A stretch of 64,000 nucleotides of DNA from Imperialibacter sp. EC-SDR9 (GTDB taxonomy: Bacteria > Bacteroidota > Bacteroidia > Cytophagales > Cyclobacteriaceae), in contig NZ_LR701600.1 of assembly GCF_902498805.1 (NCBI RefSeq), positions 1 through 64,000 of the forward strand, read 5' to 3'. The position numbers and the translations under genes are program-made. Below, piece after piece: positions 50,328 through 58,953 of the stretch. Under the pieces are notes generated by a model, which saw only the letters and a list, made by a program, of their open reading frames with translations, was not told the DNA's origin and did not search any database. The stretch's first letter is position 1; each line of letters begins with the position of its first letter.

Positions 50328-50906
50328 ATGGTTCATGAACTGAATACACAGTCATTAGGGAAATTTACAGAGGCGGAGTTTCAGAACTTTTGCATGGACA
50401 ACCGACATTTGCGAATCGAGCGAGACGCAGAAGGAAATATTATTATTATGTCACCGACCTATAGCGAAACAGGTTTCTACAATTCCAATCTACTAATCGA
50501 ATTTGGTGCATGGAACAAAAAGTCAAAAGCGGGCTATGTCTTTGATTCTTCCACAGGATTTACCTTACCCAATTCAGCTATTCGCTCTCCTGATGTCAGC
50601 CTTATTTTAAAAGACAAGTGGGAAGCACTCCCAAAGACTGAGAAAAAGAAGTTCGCCCACGTGTGTCCCGATTTTGTTATCGAAATTGTTTCTGCCTCTG
50701 ACAACCTGAAGCAGGTTCAATCTAAAATGAACGAGTGGATCAGCCAGGGAGCTTCTCTGGGTTGGCTTATCGACTTTGACAATCAAAAGGTTTGGATTTA
50801 CTCAACCGGCGGCAACACAAGTGAGCATCCCTTTGATCAACCATTGACAGGCACAGGGCCAATTGATGGCTTTGCAGTGAGTTTGCCTGAGATAATGAAA
50901 GGCTGA
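50328..50906 (+). CDS. Uma2-family (DUF820) putative endonuclease
   Basis: A 192-residue protein of the Uma2 family (PD-(D/E)XK fold): NLLIEFGAWNKK, the SPDVSLILKDKW acidic site, VCPDFVIEIVSASDNLKQVQ with D-x-E/S and the core Lys. Such genes are often found singly in many bacterial genomes and the target is unknown; nuclease activity of this copy is not shown. It stands alone between the polyprenyl synthase and a convergent GH9 gene. Confidence 0.88.
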   Translation: MVHELNTQSLGKFTEAEFQNFCMDNRHLRIERDAEGNIIIMSPTYSETGFYNSNLLIEFGAWNKKSKAGYVFDSSTGFTLPNSAIRSPDVSLILKDKWEALPKTEKKKFAHVCPDFVIEIVSASDNLKQVQSKMNEWISQGASLGWLIDFDNQKVWIYSTGGNTSEHPFDQPLTGTGPIDGFAVSLPEIMKG

Positions 50907-50925
50907 TTGACGCTTCATTGCCTTC

Positions 50926-52752
50926 CTACTTATCCACCCCAAAATATGCCATCATAAAAATGGCGCCAGCCGTACCATCCATGGTGGGTTCGTTGGTCGA
51001 ATAGTCGCCTATGTCGTCATGGTACACAACGAAAGGATTTTGAAAAGCAGCGAATTCATCTGGTTCTGAGAGCTCCACAGCCAGCATTTTGTAATAGATG
51101 CTGCCAAATAATGGTCCGTCGACAAGCCCGCCTGGCACCTCCTTTTTTGTCATTGCCCACACGCTGGTATGTACGTCTGTTGGGTATTCACCACCTTCGG
51201 GCATGCCGGTAAACATGGTGGTGCCCCATGGATTACGTCCAAAGAGCCAATCTCGTTGTGCCACCAAATAGCTGTGGTATTGCAGGTCGCCGGTCATTTT
51301 CTCATAAAGAATGATTTGGGCTGCAAGACTTGTCAGGAGGTTGTTGGAACACCAGATAAAAGGGATGCCAATGTTGTAAGGGTTGCGTGTCGCTTTCTTC
51401 AGCGTAAAGTCAATCCCCGCCCGATAGTAGCTAGCCAGTGTATCCTGAAATGCTGGTTCCACCACATCATAAAGGGCGTAGTGCCCCAGGTTAATGAATG
51501 GGTAATATTGGTAGTGAGCCGCAGTGTCGAGCACGGTCCAGCCTTCGGTATTGGCCATGCGGGCATACTTTTTTGCGTCTTTCAGGTAAGCCCTTTCGCC
51601 AGTGACTTTGTATAGCTCTGCTGCTCCCCATTCCATGTCGTCGGCCCAGGTTTGTTCAGTGTAGCGATACGGCGCTCCATATGAATTGCCCTGCTGAAAA
51701 CCTTCCTTCGCTTTTCCCAGTGCATACAGCGTTTTGGCTGCTTCCAGGCAGTCGGAGGCGAAAGACGCATCTTTCAGGTCGTTTTTCCAGATGCGGGCGC
51801 CCAGTGCCAGGGCAGCGGCCGATCGTCCTGCAAGATTGGCGACCCCGGTGGCCTCACTTTTATACTTCATCAGGCCTTGAGGTTGTCCGGTAGCGAAATA
51901 GGCCACCCGGTAGCTGTTGGGGCCCCAGCCATAGTCCGAAGGGTCATTGTCCGGCATTTTCCAGCCTTTGTGATCCCGGTCGTCGGCCACTTGATGGATG
52001 AGCTGGTCAGGAGCCGGATGCATTTTGAGGATCCAGTCGAGGCCCCATTTGGCTTCGTCAAGCACGTCGGCAAGCCCATTGCCGACGGGCTGGCCAAGGG
52101 CGTTGGTTTCGTCAGCAAAGCGCTTGGGAAATAGTTCGTAAGCCAGTAGCATGTGGCCAGTGGCATAGCTGCCCGTGATCAGGTACTTTAGCTGATCTCC
52201 GGCGTCGTGCCAGCCGCCGCTCACATCCACATAAGTGGAGTCTGGCATGGGGCCAAACATGCTGCGCCCGTCACGCTGGTGGCACACCATGTCGAGGAAG
52301 GGGTTGTAGCCGCAGCGCTGCTGACGCATGAAGGTGAGCAGGGGTTCGGTTTGCCCGCTGTAGGCGTTATCTGAAATGGTGAACTGGCGGGAGGCCGTTT
52401 TGCTTTTCTGCCCTACCAGCTTGTAGGTACCTTCTTTGGTGATGGAGGTGAAGTCCAGTGCATAGTAATAGCTGAAAGTGCCCCAACCTTTGGCTTTTGA
52501 CTTGATTGGTTTTACTACGGCCAAAGGTGAGCCAGTATTGGCATCCACTAATTGAAAAGTCTCCTTTACCGGCGAATTGGAAAAGACGATGGCCACTTTG
52601 CTTTCATTTGGTAAGTAGCCGATTTGGTTGATGCGAATATGCACAGCATCAGCTTTGGCCTCCGTGGGGTCGGAAAGTGGGAGGAGGAAGGAAACCAGAA
52701 ATTGCAGGTAGAGTAGGGTCATGGAGCAAACGTTTCGTGTCAAGGAAATCAA
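50926..52752 (-). CDS. Glycoside hydrolase family 9 (endoglucanase-like)
   Basis: A 608-residue secreted enzyme. Signal peptide at the start (from 52752 or ATG at about 52722), then an N-terminal Ig-like CelD_N domain about 36-125 (INQIGYLPNESKVAIVF), and an (alpha/alpha)6 barrel. Catalytic residues: D183 and D186 in GGWHDAGDQLKY and E588 in DYSTNEPTMDGTAG. This matches cellulases of GH9 that hydrolyse beta-1,4-glucans. No carbohydrate-binding module or T9SS domain was seen. It lies alone, convergent to the Uma2 gene and upstream of the TA pair. Confidence 0.93.
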   Translation of the reverse strand: MISLTRNVCSMTLLYLQFLVSFLLPLSDPTEAKADAVHIRINQIGYLPNESKVAIVFSNSPVKETFQLVDANTGSPLAVVKPIKSKAKGWGTFSYYYALDFTSITKEGTYKLVGQKSKTASRQFTISDNAYSGQTEPLLTFMRQQRCGYNPFLDMVCHQRDGRSMFGPMPDSTYVDVSGGWHDAGDQLKYLITGSYATGHMLLAYELFPKRFADETNALGQPVGNGLADVLDEAKWGLDWILKMHPAPDQLIHQVADDRDHKGWKMPDNDPSDYGWGPNSYRVAYFATGQPQGLMKYKSEATGVANLAGRSAAALALGARIWKNDLKDASFASDCLEAAKTLYALGKAKEGFQQGNSYGAPYRYTEQTWADDMEWGAAELYKVTGERAYLKDAKKYARMANTEGWTVLDTAAHYQYYPFINLGHYALYDVVEPAFQDTLASYYRAGIDFTLKKATRNPYNIGIPFIWCSNNLLTSLAAQIILYEKMTGDLQYHSYLVAQRDWLFGRNPWGTTMFTGMPEGGEYPTDVHTSVWAMTKKEVPGGLVDGPLFGSIYYKMLAVELSEPDEFAAFQNPFVVYHDDIGDYSTNEPTMDGTAGAIFMMAYFGVDK

Positions 52753-52827
52753 AAATCAGCTAAAGATAAATTCAACCAGCCGTTATAGTGTATAGAAGAT
52801 CAAATTGTTTGAACTTCTAAGCTATTT

Positions 52828-52852
52828 TGTACGTATATTTTCCGTACATTTG
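52828..52852 (+). promoter_or_regulatory. Palindrome and -7 box upstream of the DUF1778/GNAT pair
   Basis: TGTACG (52828-52833) and CGTACA (52843-52848) form a 6-bp inverted repeat with a 9-bp spacer, overlapping TACATTTG (52845-52852), a match to TAnnTTTG 13 bp before the start codon. This is a plausible autoregulatory operator for a type II toxin-antitoxin pair. By eye only. Confidence 0.5.
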
Positions 52853-52865
52853 GCATGAAAACAAT

Positions 52866-53150
52866 ATGACCATGAGTGTTTCAGAAAAGGCAAGATTTGA
52901 TACAAGGCTTTCAAGGGAGCAAAAAGAGTTGTTTGAATACGCAACTAGTTTGGGTGGGTTTCGAACCCTCACTGAGTTTGTTATACACTCTGCCCAGCAG
53001 GAGGCAGAGAAGATTGTTGAAAAACACGACAGGATCATAGCGTCTAGCAAGGACAAAGAAATTTTTTTTGATGCACTGATGAACCCTCCCGCACCTAATA
53101 AGGCTTTGAAGAATGCTTTGAACAGGCATAGAGGTTCTTTGAAGCATTGA
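52866..53150 (+). CDS. DUF1778 (TacA-like) antitoxin
   Basis: A 94-residue protein: an N-terminal ribbon-helix-helix region (EKARFDTRLSREQKELFEYA and FRTLTEFVIHSAQQEAEKI) that binds DNA, and a C-terminal tail for toxin binding. It is the usual partner of GNAT toxins. Start ATG 52866 (or 52872). The stop codon overlaps the TTG start of the toxin by 2 bp. A palindromic operator candidate lies directly upstream. Confidence 0.87.
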   Translation: MTMSVSEKARFDTRLSREQKELFEYATSLGGFRTLTEFVIHSAQQEAEKIVEKHDRIIASSKDKEIFFDALMNPPAPNKALKNALNRHRGSLKH

Positions 53151-53656
53151 AGAACTATGCCATAGTGCCTCTTAATACCTCTCACCACAAGAGTGAGTTC
53201 AGCTGTGGTCAGCCTATGCTGGACAATTATCTTATCAAGCAAGCGAAGCAGGATGTTAAACGGAAGCTGTCTGTTTGTTTCGTACTTGCCGATAGTGAGG
53301 GTGTGGTTTTTGGATTTTATACCCTGTCAAGCACCTCCATAAGCCAAAAATTCATTCCGGAAGAAATAAGGAAGAAGCTGCCCCCTAACTATCATGATTT
53401 GCCCGCTACACTTCTTGGGAGACTGGCAGTTGATAAGAAAATGGCTGGTAATGGTTTTGGTGAGCTATTGTTGGTTGATGCTTTGAAGAAGAGTTTTGAG
53501 ACGGCCAGTAGCAGTATAGGCTCGATGGCGGTGATTGTTGATCCGATTGATAACAATGCAGTCCATTTCTATCAAAAGTATGGGTTTATTCTGTTGCCCG
53601 ACAGTGGCAAGATGTTCTTACCTATGGGCACAATATCACTCCTCTTTGACGCCTGA
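53147..53656 (+). CDS. GNAT-family toxin (TacT/AtaT-like)
   Basis: A 169-residue acetyltransferase with the GNAT core: FGFYTLSSTSIS, ATLLGRLAVDKKMAGNGFGE (acetyl-CoA-binding R/Q-x2-G-x-G/A pattern GNGFGE) and HFYQKYGFILLPDSG. Toxins of this type acetylate charged aminoacyl-tRNA and stop translation; the antitoxin is the preceding DUF1778 protein. The start is TTG at 53147, overlapping the antitoxin TGA, so translation is coupled. The 3' end overlaps the minus-strand deacetylase gene by 21 bp. Confidence 0.87.
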   Translation: MKNYAIVPLNTSHHKSEFSCGQPMLDNYLIKQAKQDVKRKLSVCFVLADSEGVVFGFYTLSSTSISQKFIPEEIRKKLPPNYHDLPATLLGRLAVDKKMAGNGFGELLLVDALKKSFETASSSIGSMAVIVDPIDNNAVHFYQKYGFILLPDSGKMFLPMGTISLLFDA

Positions 53657-54499
53657 AGTGCCAGCAATGAGCAGGTCAACAAGGGATTTGAACTCATACT
53701 CTTTCGCTCTCAACTCAACAATCAGCTCCTCCAGCCTCATATAAAACTTGTCTGTTCTTTCCGGTGCTGTGCCAATGTGCACAAGCAGCAAAAATCCATT
53801 GAGACCTGCCGGGTCTGTTTGCTCGTACTCCAGGATGCTGTTGTAGATGACCTCACTGCTTCGGTAGTTGGGCATGTCGGGCGTGGTGTAGTCGGCGTTG
53901 GACCTGGTGCCGCTGGTGAAGTTGATCAACTGGAGGCCGAAGTCACGAGTCCAGGTGCTGATGCTTTCGTTGTACCATTCGTAGGGTGGCAAAAAATAGG
54001 AGGCATCTGATTTTCTTATTCCAAACCGCCCCATTTTTAGATAGTTTGCCTCAAGGTCTTGCGTGAACTCCCGTTTTGTTACCAGCAGGCTATCACGATT
54101 CTCCCAGGAGCAATACAACAGGTGCTTGTCGGAGTGTGCGCCAAGGTAATGACCGTTTTGTTTGAGCTGATGGATGATTTTTTCAAATGCCGGATTACCA
54201 TAAAAATTACCCGTGAAAAAGAAGCCTGCTTTCACCTGTTGTTTGGCCAGCACATCAATGACGTGCGTCGCACCATCTGCAAATTCATCGCCGGTGAAGA
54301 CGAGGGTCAGGGACTTTTCAGCGGTATCAGCCCTCACGACAGCCCCATGCTGACATTCAAAAAAGGCACATGGGTCTTGTGATGCTTTCTCCGATTCTTT
54401 GCTAGCGCAGCCAAAAACCAACCAAAGAAGCAAGATGATCACAATCCAAAGAACAGCCCTTTTGAGCCTGTTTTTATTGGATTCAGGAATTTCCGGCAT
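53636..54499 (-). CDS. Polysaccharide deacetylase-family lipoprotein
   Basis: A 287-residue lipoprotein (lipobox LVFGC, Cys about residue 31, after a positively charged N-terminus). The NodB homology domain shows SLTLVFTGDEFADGATHVID, GFFFTGNFYGNPAFEKIIH and HYLGAHSDKHLLYCSW. Metal ligands H and H in GAHSDKH and D in TGDEF are present. The substrate (chitin, peptidoglycan or other glycan) is unknown. It converges with the GNAT toxin gene by a 21-bp overlap. Confidence 0.83.
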   Translation of the reverse strand: MPEIPESNKNRLKRAVLWIVIILLLWLVFGCASKESEKASQDPCAFFECQHGAVVRADTAEKSLTLVFTGDEFADGATHVIDVLAKQQVKAGFFFTGNFYGNPAFEKIIHQLKQNGHYLGAHSDKHLLYCSWENRDSLLVTKREFTQDLEANYLKMGRFGIRKSDASYFLPPYEWYNESISTWTRDFGLQLINFTSGTRSNADYTTPDMPNYRSSEVIYNSILEYEQTDPAGLNGFLLLVHIGTAPERTDKFYMRLEELIVELRAKEYEFKSLVDLLIAGTSGVKEE

Positions 54500-54606
54500 A
54501 ACTAGTTTTAGTTTCTTATTTGCACCTACTGATCCAAATCTACATTTCTGCTTTCATAATGGAAAATATCCTTTTAGCTTAGGCAGAGATACATACCTAC
54601 TCCATT

Positions 54607-55926
54607 ATGACTACCAACAGACGCACCTTTGTGAAGCACACCACCCTTGGGTTGGGCGCTTTGACTATTCTCCCATCAGCAGTTTTAGCCGGTCGCAGAA
54701 AGGCCGCTCCCAGCGATGTTGTCAACGTTGGCCTTATCGGCTGCCGGGGCCAGGGCTACTGGATTCTTGAGAACCACATGAACAATGCCGATGCGCAGTG
54801 CGTGGCGCTTTGCGACGTGGATGAAAATGTGCTGAACGACAAAGCGGCGCAAGTCGAGAAAAAGCAAGGCAAAAAGCCAAAGCTGTACAAAGACTATAGA
54901 TACCTGCTGGCTGATAAAGATATTGACGCCGTTATCATCGGTACGCCCGATCATTGGCATTGTTTGCCTTTTGTAGAAGCGCTGCAAGCCGGGAAAGATG
55001 TGTATGTTGAAAAACCCCTGGCCAATAGCATCGGTGAAATAGAGGTAATGACGGCGGCGGCTAAAAGATACAGCAGGCAGGTGGTGCAGGTGGGCCAGCA
55101 GCAGCGCAGCGGCACCCACTGGGCTGATATCATGGGCATGGTGCATGAAGGAAAGCTGGGTAAACTTCGCAAGATCAAAGTATGGGGTAATTTCGGCTAC
55201 GGCATTGGTCAGCTCAAGAAGCCCGATGAGCCAGTACCAGCCGGAGTGGACTTCAATACCTGGCTTGGGCCGGCACCTGACCGGACTTTCAATGCCACTC
55301 GTTTTCATGGTTCCTGGCGCATGTTTTGGGACTACGGTGGGGGCCTAATGACCGACTGGGGCGTGCATTTGCTCGATATGGCGCTTTGGGCTGGCAAGGT
55401 CGACTACATGCCCTCAAGGGTGAGTTCGGTTGGAGGCAATCTTTCCTTTCCCGATTACAACCACGAAACACCCGACACCCTTTCTGTGGTGTACCAAATG
55501 AAAGACTTTGTGCTGACCTGGGATCACACGGCGGGCATCCAGAGCGGGCCTTACAACAAGCCCTATGGCCTGGCTATTCAGGGCGACGATGCCACCATTG
55601 TTGCCAACAGAGAATTCTGGGAGCTAAAGCCTGAAAACAGAAACGGAAGCCCAACCATGGAGCCGATGCTTTTCGAAAAAGGAAAGAACTACCACCCGGA
55701 GCACGTTCGTAATTTTCTCGATGGCATCAAAAGTCGTGGTACCACCAACTGTACGATTGATATTGGCCGAATGGCAGGCATTTACGCTCATTTGGGTAAC
55801 CTTTCGCTGCGAGGCGGAGGCCCGGTTAGTTACGATGAAACCAAGCGGCAGATTGTGAATAACAAAGCGGCCAATGCGCTGGTGTTTCCGAGCTACAGGA
55901 AGCCGTGGGTGTTGCCGAAAATTTGA
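54607..55926 (+). CDS. Gfo/Idh/MocA-family oxidoreductase, Tat-exported
   Basis: A 439-residue dehydrogenase with a Tat signal (NRRTFVKHTTLGLGALTI). Rossmann fold: VNVGLIGCRGQGYWIL (Gly-rich loop), VALCDVDENVL, and the family's EKPLANSIGE with catalytic Lys. GDDATIVANREFWELKPENR follows. It would act in the periplasm on sugars or related compounds with bound NAD(P). Tat export and isolated location fit the carbohydrate-degrading dehydrogenases common in Bacteroidota. Substrate unknown. Confidence 0.9.
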   Translation: MTTNRRTFVKHTTLGLGALTILPSAVLAGRRKAAPSDVVNVGLIGCRGQGYWILENHMNNADAQCVALCDVDENVLNDKAAQVEKKQGKKPKLYKDYRYLLADKDIDAVIIGTPDHWHCLPFVEALQAGKDVYVEKPLANSIGEIEVMTAAAKRYSRQVVQVGQQQRSGTHWADIMGMVHEGKLGKLRKIKVWGNFGYGIGQLKKPDEPVPAGVDFNTWLGPAPDRTFNATRFHGSWRMFWDYGGGLMTDWGVHLLDMALWAGKVDYMPSRVSSVGGNLSFPDYNHETPDTLSVVYQMKDFVLTWDHTAGIQSGPYNKPYGLAIQGDDATIVANREFWELKPENRNGSPTMEPMLFEKGKNYHPEHVRNFLDGIKSRGTTNCTIDIGRMAGIYAHLGNLSLRGGGPVSYDETKRQIVNNKAANALVFPSYRKPWVLPKI

Positions 55927-55943
55927 TGGGGGACGTGATGTGC

Positions 55944-56522
55944 TTACCTTCGGAGTTTGACGACCATAGCCCATTGGTTATTGCTTTTGCCATGGTTGTT
56001 AACTAGGGCATAGTCCGTGCCACCATACCGGGCGCCAATGGTAACTTTTTCGTGGATGGCATAGTCCAAGCTCGCTCCAAAGTTGAATCCTAAGAACAAC
56101 TTTCTGACATCGTAGGAATCAAGAATAGATACTTCACCGTATCTATTGGACAACCCTAGTACGTGTTGCTCACGGCCATATCGTAGCGAAGGCCCGATGA
56201 AAAAGGCACCCCGGAATTTACTAAGGGGAAGGATAAAGTTGACATCAAAATCCAGATTGAGTCCGTTCGAAATCTCTTTGAAATCAGCAACCGCTAGTTG
56301 GCCAGAAGCCCTAAAACCCGCTAACCTTCCGGTAAGAGAAAGCCAGTTTCTTACCAGAGGCCGGTCTGTTGATACTGCCAGATAAGGCCCGGAAACGCTG
56401 TTTCCCAACATGTCGGCCCGAAATACTTTTCCTACTGATAGTCCGATGTTATTAGGTAATCTCTGAGAAAACCCAGTTATGTACACCAGGCAGAAAGCTA
56501 AAACAAGTACATTCTTTTTCAT
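55944..56522 (-). CDS. Exported protein, probably outer-membrane-associated, unknown
   Basis: A 192-residue secreted protein (signal peptide ending TGFSQ; ATG 56520-56522, because the longer start adds an unrelated hydrophobic stretch). The body is rich in alternating beta strands (FDVNFILPLSKFRGAFFIGP, FLGFNFGASLDYAIHEKVTI) and ends AMVVKLRR, as outer-membrane beta-barrel proteins often do. I could not place it in a named family. 203 bp of gene-free DNA lie upstream. Confidence 0.6.
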   Translation of the reverse strand: MKKNVLVLAFCLVYITGFSQRLPNNIGLSVGKVFRADMLGNSVSGPYLAVSTDRPLVRNWLSLTGRLAGFRASGQLAVADFKEISNGLNLDFDVNFILPLSKFRGAFFIGPSLRYGREQHVLGLSNRYGEVSILDSYDVRKLFLGFNFGASLDYAIHEKVTIGARYGGTDYALVNNHGKSNNQWAMVVKLRR

Positions 56523-56725
56523 GGAAGGTAGTATTGAGGTGAATCTAGAGTCATTTGTTGTAAATAAATATATGAATAAATTCATTAAGTATTCATAAAA
56601 ATTTCAAGTAGATTCTCATTTAGTCGTCTGGTTGGCCTAAACGCACACTTTAGTAATCAGGAGGTAGTGATTTTTCCCTGACTTTATAGCTTGTAATCCT
56701 CGAGGCTTCCTAAAAAATCGATTAG

Positions 56726-57316
56726 TTACTTTTTCCTCCCAAAAACCTGAATCACCGATGACTTTCCATTGTGGTATTCGCCTTCGTTGATTTCTCTTTC
56801 GGTTTGTTGTAAAACTTTAAAGTCCCAAGATGGCCCTAGTATGGTTTCAAGCTCACTGAGGGTGTAGAGCATGGATATTTCTTTTGGCCCACCTGTACCA
56901 TAGCCGAGCTGATCGGCGCTGTAAACTTCCATCAGCAGAAAGCCACCGGGCTTCAGCCCGCCATGGAGTTGGCTCAGCACATGGGTTCTCACAGAAGGTG
57001 GAAAGTGACCAAAAACGCAGACGATCCCGTCCCAAGCTTCGCTGCCTATCTGGTATTCGCCCAGGTCAACTTGCAGCGTGGCAACAGCGACACCCTTTTC
57101 TTTCGCCAGCTCCTTTGTGCGCTCTAAACCCACCGACGACAGATCGGTTGCTGTAACCTCGTAGCCCAGACCAGCCAGGAACACAGCATTTCGCCCCTGT
57201 CCTTCAGCGATACAAAGTACCTTACCGGAGTCTTTCTTCGCTATTTGTTGTTTCAGGAAATCGTTAGGCTCTTTGCCGTAGGCAAATTCAGTTTTGGCGT
57301 ACCTTTCGTTCCACAT
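56726..57316 (-). CDS. TehB-like SAM-dependent methyltransferase
   Basis: A 196-residue class I methyltransferase. The start WNERYAKTEFAYGKEPNDFL is typical of a TehB-like group; the SAM site is VLCIAEGQGRNAVFLAGLGY (E-x-G-x-G), with DLSSVGLERTKELAKEKG as motif II. The family methylates thiols or tellurite in some members; the substrate of this copy is unknown. It precedes the pyruvate-kinase-like gene on the same strand in the reading direction, with 49 bp between. Confidence 0.9.
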   Translation of the reverse strand: MWNERYAKTEFAYGKEPNDFLKQQIAKKDSGKVLCIAEGQGRNAVFLAGLGYEVTATDLSSVGLERTKELAKEKGVAVATLQVDLGEYQIGSEAWDGIVCVFGHFPPSVRTHVLSQLHGGLKPGGFLLMEVYSADQLGYGTGGPKEISMLYTLSELETILGPSWDFKVLQQTEREINEGEYHNGKSSVIQVFGRKK

Positions 57317-57365
57317 AATTTTTACTTTTTTGGGATAATCCTTCTATCAACCAGAAGTAGCCTTA

Positions 57366-58871
57366 TTAAGTGTTTTCTGAAGCGGTTAGTTCTTCAAGGA
57401 GCTCCCTTTCTTTAAAGAAATGCTGCGCTACTGACAATGGCCGGAACAGGTGTCTTCGTTTGGTGCGGTGCCCGCCGCTTCTGCTCAATATGTCTTTAAG
57501 AAACCTGATCACCTCTACGGTGTGCAATCCCTTGTTGATCATCACACATTCGGCCATGGCCGACCGGGCAGCGTCGGTCGCTTCTGAACGGGTCGCAATA
57601 CCAGTTTTGTTCAATGTTTCCAGCACCTGCGTGGCCCAAATGACCGGCACGTGGGCCGCCTCACAAATCCACAGGATTTCTTCCTGCAACTCACTCATTC
57701 GCTCAAACCCCACTTCCACTGCCAGGTCGCCCCTGGCAATCATTACGCCCATGGTGTTTTTTGTCATTCCCTGCAATAGCAACTCGGGCAGATTGACAAA
57801 CGCTTCGGGTGTTTCTATTTTGATGATGATGTGAGGAGGGGTGTCGCTTAGGTTTGATAGGCTGCTTTGAAGTACTTTTAAGTCGTCAACTGTTCGCACA
57901 AAAGAGTAACCTACCATGTCGGCCTCCTGGCAAATATAGGGCAGTGCCTGTTTGTCCTCCTTTGTTAAACTGACAATCTCAAGCTGAGCGTTGGGAAAGT
58001 TAATGCCTTTGCCGACCTTGAGATGGGGTTTAGTGCCAGAGACCCTGTCAATGGCAAAGTGAGCCTGGTTGCCCTTTACTTTCACCACTGTTGTGCTGAT
58101 AAGTCCGTCATCAAAAAGCACTTTCTGGCCGGGCTTCAATTGTGCGATAATGCCCCTCACGCTACAGCTCACAACCCGCTCTTTTTCGCCTGCCTCGTAC
58201 TCGGGCTCCACAAGTTTCAGTGTTTGCCCTTCTGCTATCTTCAGTCGCTTTTTATCTTTTCCTTTGCCAGGGATGCCGGTGCGTAATTTGGGCCCGGCAA
58301 GGTCCATGTAAATCCGACAGCTTTTTCCCACCTCAGCCATTGCCTGTTTTAAGGTAGAAACCAGTTGTTCCCATGTTGCTTCATCATCATGGGCGCAATT
58401 GATTCTTGCTACGTCCATTCCCTGCTCTAAAAACTGAGTCACCAACCCAACGTCGCCAGCCATTCGGGCATCCAGCGTGACCATGATAAAAGGAATTTCG
58501 TTGCTGGGGCGCTGACCAAACAAATGCATGGATTGCCTCTGCGCAATAGCCCGGGCGGTCATCGGATCGATATCATCGGGGTGGCCGAGGTAAGGTTGAT
58601 GATTCAACCACTGAATGACCGAGCGAACCTGGTGCAGGGTGTGACTTTCGGAATTGGAGAGTGAAGAAAGCCCCAAATAGTGCAGTTTGTCTTGCAAAGG
58701 GCGGAGATCCGCTTTCCGAAGGGTCAGGTAGTGAATAAGGTTCAGCGCTGATGCTTTGTTGGCTGCATGAACCTGCTCAATCCGGTCGTTGTAAACTCTC
58801 GCCTCATGTGCGAGTGCAGTTTCCAGGTTTTGAAGCTGAGCCAGTATTGTATCATTTACTTCGGGTATCAT
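57366..58871 (-). CDS. Pyruvate kinase-like protein with extended N-terminus
   Basis: A 501-residue protein. Residues 1-125 are an unusual helical extension. The canonical kinase parts follow: VTLDARMAGDVGL..GMDVARINCAHDDEATW in place of the N-terminal TIGP motif, YMDLAGPKLRTG, the substrate Lys in IIIKIETPEAF, GVMIARGDLAVEVGF and WATQVLETLNKTG with TRSEATDAARSAM. Active-site Lys and acidic residues are therefore kept. The C-terminal domain of standard pyruvate kinase (regulatory/tetramer contact) is absent after about residue 480. Similar long-N, short-C forms exist in some bacteria and plants, so an altered kinase is the best reading. Confidence 0.83.
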   Translation of the reverse strand: MIPEVNDTILAQLQNLETALAHEARVYNDRIEQVHAANKASALNLIHYLTLRKADLRPLQDKLHYLGLSSLSNSESHTLHQVRSVIQWLNHQPYLGHPDDIDPMTARAIAQRQSMHLFGQRPSNEIPFIMVTLDARMAGDVGLVTQFLEQGMDVARINCAHDDEATWEQLVSTLKQAMAEVGKSCRIYMDLAGPKLRTGIPGKGKDKKRLKIAEGQTLKLVEPEYEAGEKERVVSCSVRGIIAQLKPGQKVLFDDGLISTTVVKVKGNQAHFAIDRVSGTKPHLKVGKGINFPNAQLEIVSLTKEDKQALPYICQEADMVGYSFVRTVDDLKVLQSSLSNLSDTPPHIIIKIETPEAFVNLPELLLQGMTKNTMGVMIARGDLAVEVGFERMSELQEEILWICEAAHVPVIWATQVLETLNKTGIATRSEATDAARSAMAECVMINKGLHTVEVIRFLKDILSRSGGHRTKRRHLFRPLSVAQHFFKERELLEELTASENT

Positions 58872-58953
58872 GGTTGTTTTTTTTGTATACCGAAGGTATC
58901 GTACAAAAAAAACTCAAATCATGATCACCTCCGTCCTGTCAGTGTGACTTTTG

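Noticed and set aside
50328-50906. Uma2 gene as a sign of a defence island
   Set aside because: It stands alone without restriction, CBASS, retron or phage genes nearby, so no defence cluster is supported.
54685-55308. A 207-codon minus-strand open frame opposite the Gfo/Idh/MocA gene
   Set aside because: Antisense to a strongly supported dehydrogenase, no start context or homology seen.
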